This document shows, one piece after another, positions 49,409 to 60,809 of a DNA stretch of 64,000 nucleotides; the first letter of the stretch is position 1, and every line of letters begins with the position of its first letter. The DNA is from Halomonas sp. 1513 (GTDB lineage: Bacteria; Pseudomonadota; Gammaproteobacteria; Pseudomonadales; Halomonadaceae), in NCBI GenBank assembly GCA_001971685.1, contig CP019326.1, forward strand, positions 2,728,001 to 2,792,000, in the 5' to 3' direction. The notes below the pieces were generated by a model. The model did not search any database. It was given only the letters and a program-made list of their open reading frames with translations, and had not been told where the DNA came from. Both the position numbers and the translations under genes were made by a program.

Positions 49409-50332
49409 TTACCCCGCTGCTCCGGCAGCGGGGTTTTTCGTATGCGTCGGACTCAGGCGACACAGTGCGATCACCACCCCCAGCAGGGCGACCAGCATGC
49501 CCAGCAGGCCGTGGCGCCCCGGCAGCTCGCCGAACATCAGCGCTGCCCATACCAGGGTGACCGGCGGCGTCAGGTAGACCAGCGTCGAGGTCTGGGTCAC
49601 CCCCAGTCGCCGCAGGCAGGCCACGAAAAAGCCATAGCCGCCGAGGCTCGAGAGCACGATCAGCCAGGCGATGGCACTCAGGGTAATGCCGTCCAGCACC
49701 GGCAGCGCCAGCCGCCCCTGGCCGGCGATCAGCGCCGCCAGGGTGAAGATCAGGGTGGCTGCCCACAGCTGCACCGTCAGCGTCGCCGCCATCGGCAGCG
49801 GCGTGGCGCGGCGCACGCTGAGAAAACTGCCCAGGGTCACCGAGACCACCGAGAGTAGCGGCAGCGTATAGGCCCAGAGCGGCGCCGCCTGGGCGCCGTT
49901 GATATCGTCGACGACGCACACCGCCACCCCGAGGGTCGCCAGCAGCATGCCCAGCCAACCCTGGACGCCGAGGCGCTCCCCCAGCCAGCGTCCGGCCAGC
50001 GCCGCGGCCAGCAGCGGCTGCAGCGCCGCCACCAGTGCCGTCAGCCCGGTGCTGACGCCGAACTGCAGGGCCAGGATCACCCCCAGCAGGTAGCCGCCCA
50101 TGGTCAGCGCACCGATACCGGCCTCGGCCAGTAGCGCCGCGGTCGGCAGCCGCTGGCGCCGGGTACAGCACCACAAGAGCCCGGTGATCAGGCTGGCGAA
50201 CAGGAAGCGCCAGGCGAACAGCGCCAGAATCGGCATCGATGCGCCCATCGCCAGTCGGCCGCCGACGAAGCCGGAACTCCAGCACACCACGAAGCCGATG
50301 GCGCAGACCAAGGAAATCAGCGCGGGGGGCAT
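49409..50332 (-). CDS. EamA/DMT-family exporter
   Basis: A 307-residue membrane protein with ten predicted segments in two EamA halves (CAIGFVVCWSSGFVGGRLAM in the first; LVYLTPPVTLVWAALMFGEL in the second). Members export amino acids or other small metabolites; the substrate here is unknown. It is divergent from a LysR regulator 88 bp away, which probably controls it. Its last codons (NPAAGAAG then stop) are formed by the terminator hairpin of the neighbouring tRNA-Met, which is transcribed the other way. Confidence 0.88.
   Translation of the reverse strand: MPPALISLVCAIGFVVCWSSGFVGGRLAMGASMPILALFAWRFLFASLITGLLWCCTRRQRLPTAALLAEAGIGALTMGGYLLGVILALQFGVSTGLTALVAALQPLLAAALAGRWLGERLGVQGWLGMLLATLGVAVCVVDDINGAQAAPLWAYTLPLLSVVSVTLGSFLSVRRATPLPMAATLTVQLWAATLIFTLAALIAGQGRLALPVLDGITLSAIAWLIVLSSLGGYGFFVACLRRLGVTQTSTLVYLTPPVTLVWAALMFGELPGRHGLLGMLVALLGVVIALCRLSPTHTKNPAAGAAG
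49412..49438 (+). terminator. Intrinsic terminator of tRNA-Met
   Basis: CCCCGCTGC and GCAGCGGGG form a 9-bp stem with the loop TCCG, followed by TTTTT, 11 bases after the tRNA end. It lies wholly inside the 3' end of the oppositely transcribed EamA gene, so the same bases serve as terminator and as codons. Confidence 0.92.
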
Positions 50333-50420
50333 ATGCAGGGCCTCTCTCGGTGAATGGGCCTTGATCCTGCGCCCCGCCAGGGCTTTAATAAATCGAAATC
50401 ACCTTGATGGAGCCTTCAAC

Positions 50421-51329
50421 ATGCCTGAAGTCTTGGCAGCCACGCTGGACCTCGAACTGCTGCGCAGCTTCCACGCCGCGGCCAGGCTCGGTTCGCTGGC
50501 GGCGGCCGCCGAGGAGCGACACCGCACCCTGGGTGCCATCAGCATGCAGATCAAGCGCCTGGAGCAGGCATTGGGGGCACGGCTTCTGGAGCGCGGCCCC
50601 AGAGGCGTAACGCCCACCGCCACCGGCGAGGCGCTGCTCCAGGAGTCACGCGAGCTGCTGCGCCTGCACGATGCGATGCTGTCCCGTTTCACCGGACGCA
50701 GGCTGGCGGGCAAGATCAAGCTCGGCCTCCCCGAGGACTACGCCAGGGAGCTGCTCACCGGTGTCCTACCAGAATTCATGGCCCACCACCCCGATGTGCT
50801 GCTGGAGGCGGTGACCGCCACCAGCGGTGAGCTGGCGCGCCAGCTCACTCGCTCCCAGCTATCGTTGGCGGTGGTACTAGACCGCCCTCACCGTCTGCCC
50901 GACGGCGAGCCGCTGTGGCAAACCTCACCGGTGTGGGCCGGCCCGCGCAGCGGGGATCTCACCCAGCGCCCCAGCGTGCCGCTGGCACTGCATGAGGTGG
51001 ACTGCCCCTACCGCGAGCTCGCTACCCAGTCGCTGGAGGCGGCCGGCACCGCCTGGCATGCGGTGTTCACCAGCACCAGCATTCATGCGGTGGAAACGGC
51101 CGTCGAGGCGGGGCTGGCGATCAGCGTCATCGACCGCGAGCGGCTGACACCGGCGATGCGCGAGCTGGGCGCCGACGAGGGGTTACCGCCGCTGCGCCCC
51201 TGCGAAGCGAGCCTGCACATGGCACAGCATATCGAGGCGGCCTCGCGCCCGGCCGTGGAGGCGCTCGCGGCGCTACTGCGCGAGCGCCTGAAGGCGCGCG
51301 GCCCATGGCGGGCCCTGCCGCTGACGTGA
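50421..51329 (+). CDS. LysR-family transcriptional regulator
   Basis: A 302-residue LysR protein: winged HTH at residues about 9-68 (LELLRSFHAAARLGSLAAAA, ISMQIKRLEQALGARLLERG), then a substrate-binding domain (LAGKIKLGLPEDYARELLTG, SPVWAGPR). Starting at the ATG at 50421 gives the normal LysR size; a much longer frame from 50100 reads through the EamA promoter and coding region and is not used. Divergent from the EamA exporter, its likely target. Confidence 0.9.
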   Translation: MPEVLAATLDLELLRSFHAAARLGSLAAAAEERHRTLGAISMQIKRLEQALGARLLERGPRGVTPTATGEALLQESRELLRLHDAMLSRFTGRRLAGKIKLGLPEDYARELLTGVLPEFMAHHPDVLLEAVTATSGELARQLTRSQLSLAVVLDRPHRLPDGEPLWQTSPVWAGPRSGDLTQRPSVPLALHEVDCPYRELATQSLEAAGTAWHAVFTSTSIHAVETAVEAGLAISVIDRERLTPAMRELGADEGLPPLRPCEASLHMAQHIEAASRPAVEALAALLRERLKARGPWRALPLT

Positions 51330-51334
51330 GGGGA

Positions 51335-52633
51335 TCAGTACAGCGTAGGGCGATTGACGAACGCCTTGAGGGCGCGGATCAGATGCGCCACATCGCGGCT
51401 GCCGGCGGTCTCACGAATCGAGTGCATGCCCCACTGGGCGACGCCCACGTCCAGCGTCGGCACGCCGAGCTCGGTGGCGGTAAGCGGACCGATGGTACTG
51501 CCGCAGCCCATGTCGGCGCGGGTCACGAAGGTCTGTACCGGCACCCCGACCTCGCGGCACAGCTCGCGGAACATCGCCGCGGTGGCGCTGTTGGTGGCAT
51601 AGCGCTGGTTGGCATTGACCTTGATCACCGGCCCGCCGTTGATCGCCGGGCCGTGGGCGGCATCGTGCTTGTCGGCGAAATTGGGATGCAGCGCATGGGC
51701 GTTGTCGCAGGAGATCATCCGCGATGCCTGTATCAGCCGGACGAACGACTCTTCACCCGGCGTGCCGAGCTGCTCGCAGACCCGGCGCAGCACGTCGGCC
51801 AGGAACGGCCCCTGCGCGCCGCAGGCACTGGCACTGCCGACTTCTTCATGGTCGTTGGCCACCAGCACGGCGCCCTGGCGACCGTCAGAGTCGAGCAGCG
51901 CCTCTAGCCCGATGAAACACGACAGCAGGTTGTCGAGGCGGGCACTGGCGATCAGCTCGCCGTTGACACCGACCCGCGCCGGCGGCTGGGTATCATAGAG
52001 CGCCAGTTCGAAATCCAGCACCTCGGCCTTCTCCAGGCCATGCTGCTCGTAGAGCCAGCGACCCAGCAGCGGCGCCAGCCCAGGTTCTTCGGCGCCCTGC
52101 ATCACTACCGGCGCCATCTGGGTCTGCGGGTTGATGGCGCGGCCGTTATTGGCCTCGCGGTCGAGATGGATCGCCAGACTCGGCACGATCGCCACCGGCC
52201 GCTCGACGTTGAGCAACACCCCCTGCAGGCGCCCATCTTCACGGCGAAGGTGGACGCGGCCAGCGAGCCCCAGGTCGCGATCGAACCACGGCGCCAGCAG
52301 CGCCCCGCCGTATACTTCCACCCCAAGTTGCAGCCAGCCCTGCTGTTGCAGCGCCGCATGGGGCTTTAGACGCAGCCCCGGGCTGTCGGTGTGCGCACCG
52401 ATCATGCGCAGCGCGCTGAGCGGCTCGCTGGGGAGCTGCAGGGCGATGATCGAGGAGTCGTTGCGGGTCACATAGACCCGCTCTCCGGGGCTGAGCTGCC
52501 AGGCCTGTGTCTCTTCAAGGCGACGGTAGCCGGCACGCTCAAGACGCCGCGCCATATTGGTCGTGGCGTGCCATGGCGTCGGAGATGCTTGCAGAAAGGA
52601 CAACAATCGTTCCAATGTAGGGTCGTGGGGCAT
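51335..52633 (-). CDS. apeB: M18-family aminopeptidase
   Basis: A 432-residue M18 metallo-aminopeptidase. Zinc ligands and catalytic residues appear in [41 protein letters not shown] and [15 protein letters not shown]. It removes N-terminal acidic or neutral residues in the cytosol. I place the start at the third of three in-frame ATGs (52633), which has GAGG six bases upstream; 52639 and 52645 are possible. Convergent with the LysR gene (5-bp gap) and divergent from prc. Confidence 0.92.
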   Translation of the reverse strand: MPHDPTLERLLSFLQASPTPWHATTNMARRLERAGYRRLEETQAWQLSPGERVYVTRNDSSIIALQLPSEPLSALRMIGAHTDSPGLRLKPHAALQQQGWLQLGVEVYGGALLAPWFDRDLGLAGRVHLRREDGRLQGVLLNVERPVAIVPSLAIHLDREANNGRAINPQTQMAPVVMQGAEEPGLAPLLGRWLYEQHGLEKAEVLDFELALYDTQPPARVGVNGELIASARLDNLLSCFIGLEALLDSDGRQGAVLVANDHEEVGSASACGAQGPFLADVLRRVCEQLGTPGEESFVRLIQASRMISCDNAHALHPNFADKHDAAHGPAINGGPVIKVNANQRYATNSATAAMFRELCREVGVPVQTFVTRADMGCGSTIGPLTATELGVPTLDVGVAQWGMHSIRETAGSRDVAHLIRALKAFVNRPTLY

Positions 52634-52673
52634 GATCATCCTCATCCAAGAGTCTGTGTCTGGAGACGCAGGC

Positions 52674-52682
52674 TGCTACAAT
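52674..52682 (+). promoter_or_regulatory. Probable extended -10 promoter for prc
   Basis: TGCTACAAT is an extended -10 element (TG-N-TACAAT) about 80 bases before the prc start, in the 128-bp apeB-prc divergent gap. No good -35 is visible, which is tolerable for extended -10 promoters. Confidence 0.45.
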
Positions 52683-52761
52683 GCCGGCTCGGCCATGGCA
52701 ACTCAGGTGCCGGACGCTGGTCTAGGGAAGAAGTGTACATGAAACCGGGAGTGCTTCATTG

Positions 52762-54801
52762 ATGAGCCTGATTGCAGCCATTCGGCAATTGAGTGCCCTT
52801 GTGCTGGTGCTGACGATAAGCACCGCCATACATGCCCAACCCGAGCCCTCCGACGCACAACGTCAGGCTGCCACCGAGGTTGCCGAATCGCTACGCTATG
52901 GCCACTATGCCGATGTCAGCCTCGGCAAGGCCTGGTCGCGAGAGGCCTTCCAGCGTTACCTGGACGTCCTCGACGGACAGCGCGCCTATCTGACCCAGGC
53001 CGATGTGGATGAATTTCGCGACCTCGAGGGCCAGCTCGACAACGTGCTCTACGACGGTGAGCTGGAACCGGTCTTCGCCCTCCACCAGCGCTACCAGCAG
53101 CGCCTGGAGTCGCGTCTCAACTGGATTCTCGACCGCCTCGACGAGGGCCTGAACTACACCTACGACGACGAAGACCGCCTCGAGCTCGACCGTGAGGAAG
53201 CGCCCTGGGCCGACAGCCAGGACGAGCTCGACGAGCTATGGCACAAGCGGCTCAAGAATGCCGCCCTCAGCCAGCACCTCAATGACCTCGACGACGAACA
53301 GGTCATCGACAACCTGCGCCAGCGCTACGAAGGCCAGCTGTCGCGGGTGCGCCAGACCAACAGCGAAGACGTCTTCGGTCTGTTCATGGCCGCCATGACC
53401 AGCACCATCGACCCGCATACCGAATACATGTCGCCGCGCCAGGGCGAATCCTTCGATATCCAGATGCGGCTGTCGCTGGAAGGCATCGGCGCGCTGCTGC
53501 AGAGCGAAGGCGAGTACGTCAAGGTATCGAGCCTGGTGCCCGGCGGCCCCGCCGAGCGCGCCGGCGTGCTCGAGCCCGCCGACCGCATCATCGCCGTCGG
53601 CCAGGAGGACGAAGAGGAGATGGTCAACGTCATCGGCATGCGCCTCGATGAAGTGGTCGACCTGATCCGCGGGCCCAAGGGCTCGGTGGTGCGTCTCGAC
53701 GTGGTGCCCGCCCAGGCCGTCGACATGACCCGCTCGCGGGTGGTGGAGATCACCCGCGACACCGTCAACCTGGAGGACCAGGCGGCCAGCAGCGAAGTGG
53801 TCGACATCCGCCGTGACGGCCGCGACCATCGGATCGGGGTGATCAAGATCCCGACCTTCTACGTCGATTTCGACGCCTGGCAGGCCGGCGAGGACGAGTA
53901 TCGCAGCACCACCCGCGACGTGGCCCGCGAGGTCGAGTCGCTCAAGGAGCAGGGCGTCGATGGCATCGTCCTCGACCTGCGCAACAACGGCGGTGGCGCC
54001 CTGCAGGAAGCCAACTCGCTGATCGGCCTGTTCATCGACCGCGGTCCCACCGTTCAGGTACGCGACGCTCGCGGCCGCATCAGCCTCTACGGCGACACCG
54101 AGAGCGGCAGTCTCTACGAGGGCCCCCTGGGCGTGCTGGTGAATCGCCTGTCGGCCTCGGCATCGGAGATCTTCGCCGGCGCCATCCAGGACTACGGCCG
54201 CGGCGTGGTGCTCGGCAACCGCACCTTCGGCAAGGGCACGGTACAGACCATCAACGACCTCAGCCACGGCCAGGTCAAGCTGACCCGCGCCAAGTTCTAC
54301 CGCATCTCCGGCGAGAGCACCCAGCACCGCGGCGTGGAACCGGACATCGTCTTCCCCAGCCTGCTCGATCCCGAGATCATCGGCGAGAGCGCCCTCGACA
54401 ACGCGCTGGAGTGGGACACCGTGCGCGCCGTGCAGTACCGCAACTACGGCGAGCCATGGCGCTACCTCGAAGAGCTGAGTGCGCGCCATCGCGAGCGGGT
54501 CGAGACTCACCCCAACTTCATCTACCTCGAGTCCCAGGCCGAGCTGGCCCGCGAGCTGCGCGAAGAGCAGACCAGCGTCAGCCTCAACCGCGAGCAGCGC
54601 CAGCGCGAGATGGAAGAACTGGAGGGGCGCCAGCTCGGCCTCGAGAATGATCGCCGCCGCGCCCTCGGCCTCGAGCTGCTCGACGACTGGGTCGACGCCC
54701 GCGGCGAGGCCGAAGAGGAGAGCGAGCCCGCCGAGCGCGCCAAGCTGCTCGAGAGCGCCGAGGTACTGCTCGATTACGCCTTGCTGCTCGAACGCCGCTA
54801 G
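52762..54801 (+). CDS. prc: Tail-specific periplasmic protease Prc
   Basis: A 679-residue S41 protease. The signal peptide (about residues 1-26, LSALVLVLTISTAIHAQ) directs export. An N-terminal helical domain is followed by a PDZ domain (SLVPGGPAERAGVLEPADRI) and the catalytic core with Ser about 466 in RLSASASEIFAG, Asp about 477 in AIQDYG and Lys about 491 in TFGKGTVQ; the spacing matches E. coli Prc (S452, D463, K477). It processes FtsI and, with NlpI in E. coli, controls the hydrolase MepS. The protein is very acidic. The ATG at 52762 follows CGGGAG. Confidence 0.95.
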   Translation: MSLIAAIRQLSALVLVLTISTAIHAQPEPSDAQRQAATEVAESLRYGHYADVSLGKAWSREAFQRYLDVLDGQRAYLTQADVDEFRDLEGQLDNVLYDGELEPVFALHQRYQQRLESRLNWILDRLDEGLNYTYDDEDRLELDREEAPWADSQDELDELWHKRLKNAALSQHLNDLDDEQVIDNLRQRYEGQLSRVRQTNSEDVFGLFMAAMTSTIDPHTEYMSPRQGESFDIQMRLSLEGIGALLQSEGEYVKVSSLVPGGPAERAGVLEPADRIIAVGQEDEEEMVNVIGMRLDEVVDLIRGPKGSVVRLDVVPAQAVDMTRSRVVEITRDTVNLEDQAASSEVVDIRRDGRDHRIGVIKIPTFYVDFDAWQAGEDEYRSTTRDVAREVESLKEQGVDGIVLDLRNNGGGALQEANSLIGLFIDRGPTVQVRDARGRISLYGDTESGSLYEGPLGVLVNRLSASASEIFAGAIQDYGRGVVLGNRTFGKGTVQTINDLSHGQVKLTRAKFYRISGESTQHRGVEPDIVFPSLLDPEIIGESALDNALEWDTVRAVQYRNYGEPWRYLEELSARHRERVETHPNFIYLESQAELARELREEQTSVSLNREQRQREMEELEGRQLGLENDRRRALGLELLDDWVDARGEAEEESEPAERAKLLESAEVLLDYALLLERR

Positions 54802-54822
54802 CCTTTCCCGGCTCCGCCTACC

Positions 54823-54853
54823 CCACTGCCCCGCCACCCTGGCGGGGCAGTGG
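54823..54853 (+). terminator. Terminator after prc
   Basis: CCACTGCCCCGCCA and TGGCGGGGCAGTGG form a perfect 14-bp stem with a 3-nt loop, 21 bases after the prc stop and followed by TTTGTG. The T-tract is short, but the stem is very stable. Confidence 0.82.
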
Positions 54854-54875
54854 TTTGTGTATTCGACTACGCTGA

Positions 54876-57845
<2,970 letters not shown>

Positions 57846-57848
57846 CGC

Positions 57849-58208
57849 CTACAGGCGGTAGGCGGGGTCCACCGGCCGCACCTCGACCGAGCCCCCGACG
57901 CGCAGTGGTGGAATGCGCCGCGCCAGCGCCAGTGCCTCGTCGAGGTCGCGACACTCCACCACATGGAAACCGCCCAAATGCTCGCGCGCCTCGGCAAAGG
58001 GCCCATCATGCGTCACCACCTGGCCATTCTGCTCGCGCAGCGTAGTGGCGCTCTCTACCGACTGCAGCCGCGCCCCGCCGCGGTAGGCGCCGCTGGTGAC
58101 CATCTCCTGGATCAGCGCATGGTAGTCGTGCATCACCGCATCGCGGGATGCTTCCGGCAGCCCTTCCCATAGCGCCTCATCGATACAGCACATCAGCATA
58201 TATTGCAT
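57849..58208 (-). CDS. YCII-related (DGPF) protein linked to ECF42 sigma
   Basis: A 119-residue protein with the ferredoxin-like YCII fold, opening MQYMLMCCIDEALWEG and carrying the THDGPFAEAREHLGGF motif that names the DGPF family. DGPF proteins are the conserved partners of ECF42 sigma factors; they may be effectors or sensors, and some are treated as enzymes, but the role is not settled. First gene of the two-gene unit. Confidence 0.92.
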   Translation of the reverse strand: MQYMLMCCIDEALWEGLPEASRDAVMHDYHALIQEMVTSGAYRGGARLQSVESATTLREQNGQVVTHDGPFAEAREHLGGFHVVECRDLDEALALARRIPPLRVGGSVEVRPVDPAYRL

Positions 58209-58258
58209 GACGGTTCTCCCGGTTGCCTGGCAGGGCGACGTGCCCTGGTCACCCCTCT

Positions 58259-58285
58259 ATCGTCACAGGCCGGCACCTTTCGACA
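58259..58285 (-). promoter_or_regulatory. Candidate ECF42 autoregulated promoter
   Basis: On the minus strand TGTCGA (58285-58280) is followed after exactly 17 bases by CGAT (58262-58259), about 50 bases upstream of the YCII start. From memory, ECF42 sigma factors in Streptomyces recognise TGTCGA at -35 and a CG(A/T)C-like -10, so the -35 is an exact match and the -10 a near match. It lies between the YCII gene and the lysE-type gene's stop codon. Confidence 0.6.
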
Positions 58286-58298
58286 TCGCCAGCTGGCG

Positions 58299-58925
58299 TC
58301 AGCGCTGCTTCATGGCCGCCACCGACAGCCCCGTGACCACGAAGGTCAGGCCGGCACCCACGTTGAGGCCGGCGACCACCCGCGGTCGCGCCTGCAGCCA
58401 GGCGGACAGTCGCGCCGCAAACACCCCCATCAGCGAGAAGCCCACCGCGGTCAGGGCGGCGAACCAGACACCGTAGACCAGCATCTGCGCCGTGACGGAA
58501 CCCGCCGCCGGATCGACGAACTGCGGTATGAAGGCCAGCACGAAGAGCCCCGGCTTGGGGTTGAGGGCCGCAGAGAGAAAACCGATGGCGAAGATACGCG
58601 ACAGCGGCTGACGCCGGGCGGGAGCGAAGTGGATCAGGTTACGCGCCCTCAGTACCCGAATGCCGAGCCAGATCAGGTAGCCGGCACCGAGCGCCTTGAC
58701 CACCCAGAAGGCCAGCTCCGAGGTCTGCAGCAGCAGGGTCAGGCCGAAGGTCGCGGCCAGGACATGCAAGAGGATCCCGGTGCCGGAAGCCAGCCCCGAG
58801 GTCCACGCCGCGCGCCACCCCTGGCTCAGGCCGCGTCCCACCGCCAGCAGGTTATCCGGCCCCGGAGCGAGCACCAGCAGAATGCAGGCTGCGGTATAGG
58901 CGACCCAAATCTCGAACGTAAACAT
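58299..58925 (-). CDS. LysE/RhtB-family exporter
   Basis: A 208-residue membrane protein with about six segments. The LVLAPGPDNLLAVGRGLSQG motif near residue 18 and GFLSAALNPKPGLFVLAFIP near 115 identify the LysE/RhtB family of amino-acid exporters (homoserine, threonine and others). The ATG at 58925 has AGGAGAGG just upstream, which excludes the longer frame to 59117. No regulator is adjacent; substrate unknown. Confidence 0.9.
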   Translation of the reverse strand: MFTFEIWVAYTAACILLVLAPGPDNLLAVGRGLSQGWRAAWTSGLASGTGILLHVLAATFGLTLLLQTSELAFWVVKALGAGYLIWLGIRVLRARNLIHFAPARRQPLSRIFAIGFLSAALNPKPGLFVLAFIPQFVDPAAGSVTAQMLVYGVWFAALTAVGFSLMGVFAARLSAWLQARPRVVAGLNVGAGLTFVVTGLSVAAMKQR

Positions 58926-59020
58926 TGGCCTCTCCTTGGTGCACACCTCGTCCCGGTCACCGAAAAGGATAGAACGCCCTGCCAAGGGCGCCACTGCTTG
59001 GCTTATCTCAAGGCTGCGGC

Positions 59021-59416
59021 GTGATCGCCTGGAACGCCGCCGCTGCCCTGCTCGGCTTCGGCGACAAGGAGCCCGGCGAGCGCAACATGATGCGCCTGCT
59101 GTTCGCCGACCCCCCACTACGCAGAAGGCTGCCCGACTGGCATCAGGATGCCGCCCGTCTGCTGGCCCAGTTCCGCTGCGACCTGGCGTCCGCCCCCGAG
59201 GACCCGGCCATGCAGGAGCTGATCGACGCCCTCACCAAGCTCTCGCCGGATTTTCGCCGCTGGTGGGAACAACCCAACCTGGAGGCCTACCGCTACGGCA
59301 TCGGCACGCTTCTCGATGCCGACTCCAATCCGAGGGAGTACCAGCACGCCACGCTGCTGGTCGACGAGCATCGGCATCTCAGGATGGTGGTTTATTTCTC
59401 TTCTTCATCCGGATAA
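59021..59416 (+). pseudogene. Remnant of an MmyB-like XRE regulator (ligand-binding part only)
   Basis: About 130 codons that follow the MmyB-type ligand-binding domain: VIAWNAAAALLG, ERNMMRLLFADPPLRRRLPD, LAQFRCDLASAPEDP, SPDFRRWWEQPN and LLVDEHRHLRMVVY. Full-length proteins carry an N-terminal helix-turn-helix of about 90 residues; here that half is missing, with an in-frame TAG at about 58970 and the divergent LysE-type gene just upstream. The end also seems cut: after MVVY the frame runs into SSSSG and stops inside the convergent VOC gene. Best read as a gene fragment. Confidence 0.75.
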
Positions 59417-59790
59417 ACGACAAAGGCCAATTTATTGCCGTCGCCATCACGCACATAGGCCGCGTAGAACCCTTCAGCGTACTGCGGCCGATAGCCTGGC
59501 GCGCCTTCGTCACTGCCGCCATTGCTGATGGCTATCTCATACAGCTTGTCGACCCGTTCCGGTGTAGTGAACTGGAAAGCCGTCATGGCGCCGTTTCCCA
59601 CACTGGCTGCCTGGCCATCGAAGGGATAGCCGACAAAGAACCTGGGGAAGTCGAGATCGCTTTCTTTTCCATAGGAAACGCAGGAATCATCTTTCCAGCA
59701 GACATCCCAGCCCATTTCAGCAAAAAGCGGGTCATAGAGCTGCAGTGCTTTAGCAAGATTCTGCGTACCCACCATCGTGTAGGCAATCAT
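59392..59790 (-). CDS. VOC (glyoxalase/bleomycin-resistance) family protein
   Basis: A 132-residue single VOC domain: MIAYTMVGTQNLAKALQLYD at the N-terminus, DFPRFFVGYPFDG in the middle and YAAYVRDGDGNKLAFVVYP at the C-terminus. GAGGAGG precedes the ATG at 59790. A longer in-frame opening upstream to 60279 reads through fragments of other genes and is not part of it. Base composition looks AT-richer than the core genes around it, so it may be a recent arrival. Substrate unknown. Confidence 0.85.
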   Translation of the reverse strand: MIAYTMVGTQNLAKALQLYDPLFAEMGWDVCWKDDSCVSYGKESDLDFPRFFVGYPFDGQAASVGNGAMTAFQFTTPERVDKLYEIAISNGGSDEGAPGYRPQYAEGFYAAYVRDGDGNKLAFVVYPDEEEK

Positions 59791-59873
59791 GCTGTTACAC
59801 CTCCTCTCCAACGTCATCATGTCTCCGAATGGCAGCGTAGCGCAGCCTGTTTCCTGCGCCACTGCCCCAGCGC

Positions 59874-60098
59874 CTAGCCCAGGGCCGGCAGTACGAGCAT
59901 CGCCGACGCCCAGGCGCAGGCGGCAAAGCCGAAGTGGGTGAAGATCGGCCGGTAGAGCAGCGCGCCAGCAAACACGCACAGGTAGGTAATGGCACTGTAT
60001 AGCCCCATGATGGCCCCGCGCTGCGTCGGGTCTAGCTCGGCAAGCTGTCGCATGAGCAGGTTCAGGCCCAGGTGATTGCCCACGCCCCAGGCAGGCAT
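59874..60098 (-). pseudogene. C-terminal fragment of an MFS transporter
   Basis: About 74 codons matching the end of a major-facilitator permease: GLNLLMRQLAELDPTQRGAI, GLYSAITYLCVFAGALLYRP, then the last helix FAACAWASAMLVLPALG and a stop. The other ten or so membrane segments are absent; upstream the sequence switches directly to a fragment of ada. No start signal. Confidence 0.75.
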
Positions 60099-60530
60099 TG
60101 GCGAAACGATCCTGGAACTCCTGCAATAGCTGATCCGGGTCGCTGCCGAAGGAAATGGCGCAAATCCCTTTTTCGCTGGTCGCGACTAGAATGCTGCCCA
60201 GCGAGCATTCTCCCAGGGCGAAGCGAATCTCCATGTCCTTTCCTCCCGAGCGGTAACGTTTCGGCGTCATGCTGAGCATGCGATTGGAACCGGCATAGAA
60301 GCGCCCGCTGGAATTGAAGCCTGCCTCATAGATCGCCTCGGTACGGTTGCTCGGTGTGCCAGCGCCTGGCGAGCACGTTCCGCCCGGCAGGCGACCGCAT
60401 ACGCCTTGGGCGTCAACCCCGTGGCCGACTTGAAGACGCGATGGAAGTGAAAGCGGCTCAGCCCGGCGGCTTGCGCCAATTCGTCGAGCGAGGGGAGTTC
60501 GTCGGATGTCTCGATCAGACGGCAGGCCCT
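60097..60530 (-). pseudogene. ada: Broken ada (AraC-like HTH plus start of methyltransferase domain)
   Basis: Minus-strand similarity to the Ada protein begins at ACRLIETSDELPSLDELAQA, covers the AraC-type HTH (LSRFHFHRVFKSATGLTPKA, RARQALAHRATV), then shifts frame at about 60342-60344, where one base seems missing (GTACCGAG for GTNACCGAG). It continues in the next frame as TEAIYEAGFNSSGRFYAGSN, MTPKRYRSGG and IRFALGECSLGSILVATSEK, and stops matching at LQEFQDRFANA. The N-terminal zinc/phosphotriester domain and the PCHR methyl-acceptor site are both absent. The gene is truncated at both ends and frameshifted, hence non-functional. Confidence 0.85.
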
Positions 60531-60751
60531 GGACCCGCCTGGCACAATCCGTCCCTTGCTTTCAAAGTGAACCCGCCTCGTCGCGGCATTTCGTAACATT
60601 CGCAGCATAGCATCGCACGCAAGCCTGAATGACCACTCTGGGAGGCTGCTACTCTGTTCCAAATGACTATCCCACAAGCATTTACTTACCTGGAAGGGCC
60701 TACATATCGACTCTTGGCCGGAATTGTCTTGGCGCATCTGCAGGAGGCGGC

Positions 60752-60787
60752 ATGGAGTTTCTCGTCAACCTGGACGTGGACGACGTA
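60752..60787 (+). pseudogene. Possible 12-codon stub of a VOC-family gene start
   Basis: CAGGAGGCGGC followed by ATG gives MEFLVNLDVDDV, which resembles the opening of many VOC proteins. The family likeness then ends abruptly and the frame enters the convergent ArsR-type gene. It looks like a good ribosome binding site and start codon left after a deletion. The match is short, so confidence is low. Confidence 0.4.
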
Positions 60788-60809
60788 GGCTTTCGGCCCC
60801 GAGGTCGGG

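Noticed and set aside
53236..54837. A 533-codon frame antisense to prc
   Set aside because: Composition is Ala/Val/His/Asp-rich without domains, while prc on the other strand has its signal peptide, PDZ domain and catalytic residues intact.
59392..60279. A 295-residue fusion of an Ada-like N-terminus to a VOC domain
   Set aside because: The middle of the frame reads across the MFS fragment in the wrong frame; the VOC gene has its own strong GAGGAGG and ATG at 59790. It is a chance in-frame joining of pseudogene debris.
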